DNA from: Rhizodiscina lignyota
Taxonomy: Eukaryota > Ascomycota > Dothideomycetes > Aulographales > Rhizodiscinaceae
Assembly (NCBI GenBank): GCA_010015805.1
Contig: ML978124.1
Location: 1,488,001 to 1,552,000, forward strand
Direction: 5' to 3'
Length of the DNA: 64,000 nt
The notes below the pieces were generated by a model, which ran no database searches, was not told the origin of the DNA, and saw nothing but the letters and a program-made list of their open reading frames with translations. Each line of letters starts with the position of its first letter. The first letter of the stretch is position 1. Both the position numbers and the translations under genes were made by a program. This document shows positions 57,231 to 64,000 of this stretch, in pieces.

Positions 57231-58895
57231 CAGGTATATAAGAGTTGAAGACCCTTCGACTTTATCCAAAACATTGGCTGTTCATCGACCTCACATCAGG
57301 GCACCAGGCATGATATAGCACTCAAACGCCTTCGGCGTCATCAGCGGCAAACCTTCTTTTCTGGCTCCGGCGCCATCGGATCGCTTGATAGGAGAATCGA
57401 ACAAACTCTTCCTCTGGAGAAATAGTCGGGCGAATCATTCATGCTTCCGACGAGTGCAGACTCACGATCCCCTACTAGTCGGCTCCTCAGTCTATCGCTA
57501 TCAGGGCCAAATCGGCTAGATGTCCTGGACTGCAGCGTGAAGATTTTCTGGAGGCAGCCTTTCCGGACTTCGCGAAACGACTATCTCAGGCATGCGCCAG
57601 AAAATCACCTCTATCAGCATGGCGAAAGACGAGATAAGGCAATGGCGTACGATGATTTGCAGCGTACAACGTAATTGTGTTGCTTAACTGGGTACTCGGC
57701 CTGTCCTGCGCCGATGCGAACCATAGTGCCGGCATTGTTGGAGTTCATCCACAAGCAGGCCAAGTATCGTCAAAGCGTGCTGGAAAGACGACTTGTGCTC
57801 GAATCTGCGTGTATGACTGGACCACTTTCCATTCAGCTTCATCCCTTGTCGACAGGTTATTCCCGGTAGGACTCTGATGCAATTTTCGTTCATGTTTCCT
57901 TTACGGCTACGGCCCGATCGGCCTCGCTGCAGGGACCTCGTTCTCGTTCACCGTGGTTGTTTTCTTTTTCTACACTCGCGACGAATAAGAGGCTGCTAGA
58001 CGCACTGTTACAACTTAATACGACGCGCTCTCTTTTCCAAATGGATGGAAATGTAGCCGCTTGAATGCCCTCAATTGCGACGCCTCAAAGGGCATCTTCG
58101 CTTATAAACTGCTGAGCTGCATCTCAAATCGCGTCGATTCTACCCTGCGGGTGATGCATTAGTTGCACGCATTCTCACAGCTGTGCAGCGATGCACGGAA
58201 CTTATTCGCGTGTCGCTTGCAGGTAGTCTGCATCGCTAGCTCCGTTCGAAGCTCCGCGGATCCCATTTAGCATATCGAAGTTGATATTGGACTATGACTC
58301 GGATCAGAAGACCGATTCTATAACTTAAACGCTAGCTTCCATCTTGACCTCTGAAATTCTCTCCGATCAAAAATTTATGCTGTCATCGTGCGTGTGGAAG
58401 TTGTCAGGGTCATTTGAAATGTGATCGGTCTCGTCCTCAACGTTTGGGAGCACCGCAAAACGAAGGCCATATCTTTCGGGGGCTCGAGCCGAAAAGCCGC
58501 TCAAGTAGAATCCCTTCGCCTACAGCATGCTTAGCTATCCCTTCCATTACTTCCAATGTCGTGCTCGCAACTCCACAATCCCGGATCATGGACAATTCGC
58601 ACGAGTCATGCATCCCACTTCCGGCATTTGCCTCATCTAGCCGCACTTTCCGTTACAGCTTTTCATGGTGAATGTATTTGAAACTTCGATTGATCTTTTT
58701 CGCTATCGTACTTCCATGCTTGATTCTATAAAGAATCGTAGAAGGGACGAGATGCACGTCATGGGCATCACGTGCTCGTCCCTTATGCCAGTTTCCCGCA
58801 ACCAACCAAAAGATCTTTGCTCCAATGACCCAGGAGCGCAGGTGATACTTATACATTTCTCATCCCATTCAAATGCCGTCCTGTGAGCGCTGATG
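57231..58895. other. Intergenic region
   Basis: 1.7 kb between two minus-strand genes. I see only short frames without protein character, and no repeat or RNA gene. Confidence 0.45.
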
Positions 58896-60844
58896 CTACT
58901 TGTTACCCGTCTGCGCTGGACCGGCACCAGACTTCATCCAAGAGAATGCCGAGGCTCCACCAAGTGGATTATTCGAACGCGGCTTTCCATTCCCAGTCCC
59001 ACCATTCTCCTTCTCCTTCGTCGTTCCACTCGAGCCTGTACCAGCACCGGGCCGAGACTCGCTTGACACTGCACGCCGAAGAACTTGCGGATCTGCCATG
59101 TCTCCGGCGTTACTGGATCGTCGCCTACCATCGTCAAAGAAGCGAGATTGCGGGGCTGCGCTGGTCGTTGTCATGGGAGAGGAAGTGGATACAGAAGCGG
59201 CCTGGGTAGTTGAGGCTGTGCGTGAAGATGATTTTTGAGGCTTAAGCACCTTAATGCCTTGGTCACGGCGCTGGTATGATGAAAGGGTAGAGGTATCACC
59301 CTTGCTAGCCCTCGCCCAGTCAAGCTGACCAGGTGCCGGCTTACTCTCGGAATCGCGGCGCCAATTGCCCCAGATTGCTGGAGATGAGCCAGATCGAGTG
59401 ACTCCGATAGCGCCAGATGGAGCCGCACCAGAGTCAGTTTGCTGTTTCGCACTTGGTGCTGCTAATTCCGGGTGAGGCGAGGACGAGGTGGCGGATGCAG
59501 GAGCAGTAGAATCGTGTGAGAAATCAAAGGTGGAGGAGGTGGTTCCTGTGTCATGCCCTGCACCGGTAGGAGCGCTTGAATCTCTCTCGGCAGAGACAGT
59601 CTCGGAGGGAGCGAAGGGAGAGCGCTCGCGAAAGCTGCCGTTTGCCTGGATGGCTTGATCTTTTGCGAGTACAGATTTGGGGGACCTTTCGCTACTGGTA
59701 GTTAAGAGCGTCTTGAATGCCCGCTCATCCTCTGGGCGAACTAGCGGAATCGTAACTTTGGTCCTCTCGTCATCAAATAAGGTCATGCGGTTCGATGAGA
59801 AAAGAATGTCGGCACTGTGCGCACGGAGAACATCACTTCCGATGACTACCTGAATGGCTTTCGACTGCTCGCAAGTTTGTGAAGTCTCCTGCACTGTGAA
59901 CTCGACATTTATGAACGGTAACTGAGGCGCAGGACTGCCGGAGCGGGATGAGGCTGGATGAGTGATCGCCTCGGGCAGATAGACGTCGAGCTTGATCCTA
60001 CGAACGCCGCCAATGCACTCCTTAACTCGCTCTGAATATCCAAGCTGCTCGACGAGGTGACTGCTTATGGAAGAGGTGTACGAGCCAGTGCAGACAGCAG
60101 CGTACAAGAGCGAGTCGTGCTTGAATTTAGTAGTCAGCCAACAACGGATGATGCAAGGTACGGAGCCTAAGAGGAAAAGGCCGGGAGCAAGACCTGGTAA
60201 GTCTGTAGATGACGCGTTTGACAGACCGAATGTCGTATCTATGCCTAAGCTGTTTGCTCTGCCAGATGCCATTGAAAGTACTGAGTGGCCTGCAGAACTC
60301 TGTCGACCATCTGACTTGTGTGAATAAGTGCGCTCAATCATTGGATGAGCGCCACTGAGTCCACTACCAGTTCGAGGAATGAGGTCAATTGAAGTACGCG
60401 ATGCGTGAGACCAATGGCCTTGGTTCGCAGACTCGTCGAAGCGTACACTGTTTGCTCGCGAGGTAGCTCCAATCCTGCGCGGCTCCTCATCGGCATCCAG
60501 GTGGAGGCTTCCGATCAAATTCGTCTGCTGGTCGTCGAAGCCTGTGAAAGCGTCCACTGGTGGCTGACTCAATGGGGCTGATGGAATCGGAGGATTAGCT
60601 GTTTGAGCATAAGGAGGCTTCTCCTGGAGCTATACCCACCTTGCTGAGGAGTACCACTCAAAACACCCGGAAACGGTGATGAAGTACCCCACACAGATTT
60701 CATCCTAGCATCTTCTTCTTGTCGCCGTTCCAGGCGTTGCAGGCGCTCGGCATGATCGGCTTGAACCTGTTGTACACGGAGCATCTCGGTCTGCCAGCGC
60801 CAGATGTCGTCTCGAGGGGTGAAGGCAATGCTCTGAGGATCCAT
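58896..60844 (-). CDS. Ser-rich protein with degenerate retropepsin-like core
   Basis: A 628-residue protein from exons 60844-60640 and 60577-58896. A short N-terminal coiled coil (WRWQTEMLRVQQVQADHAERL) and a disordered part precede a globular core at about 205-355. That core resembles a retroviral-type aspartic protease fold of the Ddi1 kind: a hydrophobic strand ends in LLYAAVCTGSYTSSIS where a protease would have DTG, and VVIGSDVLRAHSADILF matches the second conserved strand-turn (usually I-L-G-x-D-x-L). Cys231 replaces the catalytic Asp, so if the fold is right the domain is inactive as a protease. The C-terminal 270 residues are Ser/Thr/Ala rich and disordered. Function is unknown; the fold assignment is inference. 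Confidence 0.8.
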
Positions 60845-61711
60845 CTCAGGTCCTCATAGTATGCGGTAGGACACTTGAGGCTGGATAGGTGTGCTCTCCA
60901 CAAGCACTTCAATCCCCAGCACTCGCGGCTCCCTTCTTCTCTGCTCACCACTTCACCCACCGACTCCAGAGCCCAGGTGGGCCACGTTGATCCAATCAAA
61001 ACAAATTGTGGGGATGCCTTGTTATTACAGTTCGCGCCTTCGCCGCTATCTTTGCATTCAGCGTGATATAGGAGGTCAACGGAGGGTTTCGAGGAAGGAC
61101 TGGTCCGATATCGAGTTGTGGCAAGGAATGTAGATCTGCTTGGTGAGAGTTTGAAGAAAGCTGGCTAGAGAGTCGCCTCCTACGATGGCTCGTGGACGTT
61201 TGAGCTTTGGTCGTGCGGCAGCGCGCTTAGAAGATGAGGTGTTTTCTTCGTACTTATGACGCGCTGCGGAGCGGTCTGTAGCGGTGGACAGTGATATGGA
61301 AAGGGAAGGGATCGGTGAAGGGTCAAACACTTCGAGCGGTCGCAGCTGAGGAGGCGGGTGGTAGTTGCAGGAAACGCGCACGAGGCAGCAGAGGATATCG
61401 TAAATTCGGTCACGCAGGTGTCACGATAACTTAATGTCAGGCAGCCGGCTCTCACATGCATGCAATTAACGTCAGTACGGCGAAGCCGCGCGCTTGCACG
61501 ATAATTTCCCGATGAAGCACCACACCCAAACGGGTATGGCGTGGTATATAGGTGAGCCAAAAGCAAGCCTCATTTGTAGATCTATTGCTCCGTACCCACG
61601 CCAAAGCACCTACTCCAGAGACTGAACCTGAGCCAGTTTGATTTCTAACAAATCTATGGACTCCCAAAGCCAGACACCCGAAACCTTTTGTCACCTATGT
61701 CAAAGCCGCAT
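60845..61711. other. Intergenic spacer
   Basis: Promoter side of the retropepsin-like gene and 3' flank of the esterase. Overlapping minus-strand frames (61076-61566) look non-coding. Confidence 0.45.
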
Positions 61712-62718
61712 TCAAACTTCATCAGCAGTGAAAGCGTTCCAGCCATCCCGATCGTTCCAATTGGGCAAGACGTTTGGCAATCTGCTCGGAACTTGATCAG
61801 GCCACACGCGTCGTATAAGCTCCATCATGCCCTCATGCAACACCTTGTAGCCTGCAGGTGATAAGTGTAGACCTATGATAGAGTATCAGTCACACATCTT
61901 TAGTGTATGGGGGATGAGGGAGGACAACCATCTCGTAGCATTTGGATCAGAATCGGGTTCTCAGGCGCGATCCGAGAGCCAGGAAGCGGGTCGTCGTCAG
62001 GTTTCCAACCCGCCTTGAGCATGATGAGTCTCCACAGGTCCAGAACCGGGATGTTGAGGTCCTTGCCGACCTCACGGGCTGCATCTGCATATTCTTTCGT
62101 GTGCTCCGCAGATCGACGAGCTATCGTGTAGCCCTTCGCTTGGTCGGTTATCCAAGTCTGGTACTCGTTGACTGGTGGGGGAGTGATGATAATTAAACGC
62201 GCATTGTGCGCCTTGACAAGGGGATGAGTGAAGATTTTGATGAGATTTCCGGTATACTGCGGGATTGGGACGCTTTGGTTGTTCTGATCAGTGGGCCAGC
62301 ACGCATCATTCGCTCCGTAGAATACCGCCTGCGAAATGATCAGGAGTCTGAAGTAGATCGGATGTTACGCTAGAATGAGGTTCCTGCTCTTACCATGAAG
62401 CGTAGCTTCTCGTACTCCGGATTTGGCACAACCCGCTCAAGAACCTTGAGTGCTTGATCCGTGTTGTACCCGCTGTAATATTTAAACATATTAGCCCCCA
62501 AACGCAAGGACGGGGCGATTTAGAAAGTACCTCATGCCCCTGTTCAATACCTCGAGTTTGCGAACGTAGGCTTTAATCGTCAGTAGTCGACCTTGTGATG
62601 CGGTTGAAATCGTCATACCTCCCCTCAGAGCAGCAGCCCAAGCAAATCCGCGGTCTTGACCGTCGGCATCCTGAGTGATGGAGTCGCCAAACAAGAGAAA
62701 CTTCTCATAGAGTGACAT
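61712..62718 (-). CDS. IAH1: SGNH/GDSL esterase, isoamyl-acetate hydrolase type
   Basis: A 259-residue esterase from five exons: 62718-62619, 62572-62533 (40 nt), 62472-62394, 62328-61929 and 61872-61712, in frame. All four SGNH blocks are seen: block I FGDSIT (Ser nucleophile), block II Gly in SGYNT, block III GANDAC (Asn), and block V DGLHLSPAGY (Asp and His). The order and the start MSLYEKFLLFGDSITQ match yeast Iah1, which hydrolyses acetate esters and so controls aroma compounds. The size is close to Iah1. No signal peptide is present, so it is probably cytosolic. Without splicing, only the first exon would be recognised. Confidence 0.92.
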
Positions 62719-63572
62719 TGACTGGGCAAAGCGTCAGAACTTGAAGTCATTACCGTCATTGAAACGTACCATGTTGAACGAGGGACTTGAAGCAATGAAA
62801 AATGGAAGAACGGCTTATTAAATCTTCACTGAGCAGAGAAGTGCTTCATGAAGACTGTGGCAGTTCCGCCGGGGTCACTGAAGAGGAGCAACAATTCTCC
62901 AGTTGAGTTCACCGCTAAAAATGTGGTTGGCGGCTGCGATGGTTCACCACGAAGCCTGTTGAATCATAAACCCAGTGACGAAAGGAGCAACGCAGCTCAG
63001 GGCGGCACTTTCGACGTGCGTGAAATTGACGATTCCAGAAACGGATGATTTCTCGTTGGAGGTGTGCATCAAGGGTCCAGTGTGTTCGCTGCGGCTCTTA
63101 CCGCACATGCATGTGCTTGCACCCGGGCAAGCGGGCCTAAGGAGCGCTTCGGCTGGCGCGCTAGGTTTGAGGTCATCTGCAAGGGATCGGGTGTAAGCCC
63201 GTTGACGTATTTGGCCTGCAACATACATATCAAGGCCCACTGACAAGTCATCCGGCTCAAGTCACGATCTCGTCCGAAGTTGATGTGGTTGCTGCGCTTG
63301 CTGCTCCTCTCAGTCTCGAGGCCAAAAGGCCAAGTCTTCCTTTCTTCACTCCGCAACGGAACAATGCTCGTGGCAGGCAGCTGTCTCCGTCCCATCAGCT
63401 GAACACTCCCCGACAGCTACCCCCGAAGCTCATTGAAATACTCCCCCGCGGGGTATAGAAATTTAGGAGTATGCAGCATTGCTCTTTGAAGCACCTCACC
63501 CGACAAAGTGTAATACTTGCTGATATCGTTTTCAGATGTTACAGAGTTCTGTTACATGTACATACGAGAACA
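62719..63572. promoter_or_regulatory. Divergent intergenic with GC palindrome
   Basis: Divergent promoters. A perfect 10-bp palindrome, CCCCGCGGGG (63444-63453), is joined directly to TATAGAAA (63454-63461), 110-120 bp before the next ATG. It contains C-rich motifs of the type bound by fungal C2H2 regulators such as CreA/Msn2-like proteins; binding is speculative. Confidence 0.4.
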
Positions 63573-63979
63573 ATGCCGCGATCCATATCTTCCTACTTCG
63601 ACGGCGTGGGCAGAGAAAGCCGGGATGGCGACGACGATGATGCAGATGGCCTTGACATTAACTTTAACCGCGCGAGGACCGCTCCACAATCTCCTGCTCT
63701 TTCACGCGTGCATAGGACAAGGTCGAGCGAAGCCGACTTCACACAACATAACCCTACTCGAGTCCAAACCGTAGATGAGACCTCGAGCTTGCTTGGGAAT
63801 AGAGATAGCATGATGCACTCGTACACCAGCATACCCGGCACACCGAGGCCATTTCAATATCGGCAGAGGAGCTACAGGGCACCCGGTAGCTTCAAGGCAC
63901 CTAGGAATCATAGCAGACGCGGATCATGGAGCATGCGGCTTGTCAATGCTTTGGACGAAGAACAGCGAGGGGCAACTGG
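63573..63979 (+). CDS. N-terminus of a membrane-protein gene, possibly ClC-like (3'-partial)
   Basis: About 135 residues from the ATG at 63573 to a likely donor, GTAGGC, at about 63979; the rest lies beyond the window. The sequence is cytosolic in character: acidic at the start (DGDDDDADG), then Ser/Thr/Arg/Tyr rich with motifs like QTVDETSSLLG, SYTSIPGTPRPF and RRGSWSMRLVNAL. Such N-termini, with SLLG and TPR/GSWS-like segments, occur before the transmembrane part of several fungal transporters. A ClC-type chloride channel is my best guess, but no channel residue is in view. The frame runs on to 63998 only if the intron is ignored. Confidence 0.5.
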
Positions 63980-64000
63980 TAGGCACTTTCACCCTTGATG

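Noticed and set aside
1-64000. A biosynthetic gene cluster or other coordinated multi-gene system
   Set aside because: No PKS, NRPS, terpene cyclase, P450 group or cluster regulator is present. Neighbouring genes belong to unrelated core processes and alternate in strand.
1-64000. CRISPR array, intact transposon, rRNA genes, viral insertions
   Set aside because: No regularly spaced direct repeats, transposase or reverse-transcriptase frames, or rRNA-like sequence were found; only small decayed patches.

Overview
The window looks like a gene-dense, core-chromosome stretch of a filamentous ascomycete, most plausibly a dothideomycete. The evidence is many short GT-AG introns (about 35-115 nt, mostly near 50), Pezizomycotina-type protein architectures, compact intergenic DNA, and a few small AT-rich patches that resemble repeat-induced point mutation (RIP) relics. 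The species cannot be fixed from sequence alone. Twenty-three protein genes are annotated, two of them cut by the window edges. Exon joins were worked out by eye from splice signals and family knowledge. In almost every spliced gene the exon lengths sum to a multiple of three, which supports the models.

Left part (1-26 kb): the 3' part of a Drs2-like flippase; an F-box-like orphan with a 15-nt minisatellite; a 1120-residue orphan; an alpha/beta hydrolase of epoxide-hydrolase type with a decayed partial copy beside it; a two-RRM/RGG protein divergent from the Tah18 diflavin reductase; an AT-rich patch with a tRNA-like relic; a RING-finger protein divergent from a Nudix hydrolase; the mitochondrial succinate/fumarate carrier; an SLC35F-type transporter; and a Ser/Pro-rich orphan.

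Centre (26-43.7 kb): PSY2 (PP4 regulatory subunit 3), ITC1 (ISWI remodeler subunit, with an ATG-only first coding exon), SGF73 (SAGA deubiquitinase-module anchor) sharing a 270-bp divergent promoter with VMS1 (ribosome quality control), an isochorismatase-family hydrolase convergent with VMS1, and a single-pass membrane orphan resembling an inner-nuclear-membrane protein.

Right part (43.7-64 kb): a secreted pepsin-type aspartic protease, SNX41 sorting nexin convergent with COP9 subunit 6, an AT-rich patch, an NADH pyrophosphatase (NPY1/NUDT12 type), a zinc-dependent polyol-type dehydrogenase, a Ser-rich protein with a degenerate retropepsin-like core, an IAH1-type SGNH esterase, and the 5' end of a gene that may encode a ClC-like channel.

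The genes are housekeeping in character: lipid transport, chromatin, ubiquitin/COP9, endosomal sorting and redox. They do not form an operon or an evident biosynthetic cluster. I see no CRISPR array, intact transposon, rRNA gene or viral gene. The best candidates for something undescribed are the orphan proteins (the 1120-residue one, the membrane one and the retropepsin-like one) and unusual exon structures, not a multi-gene system.
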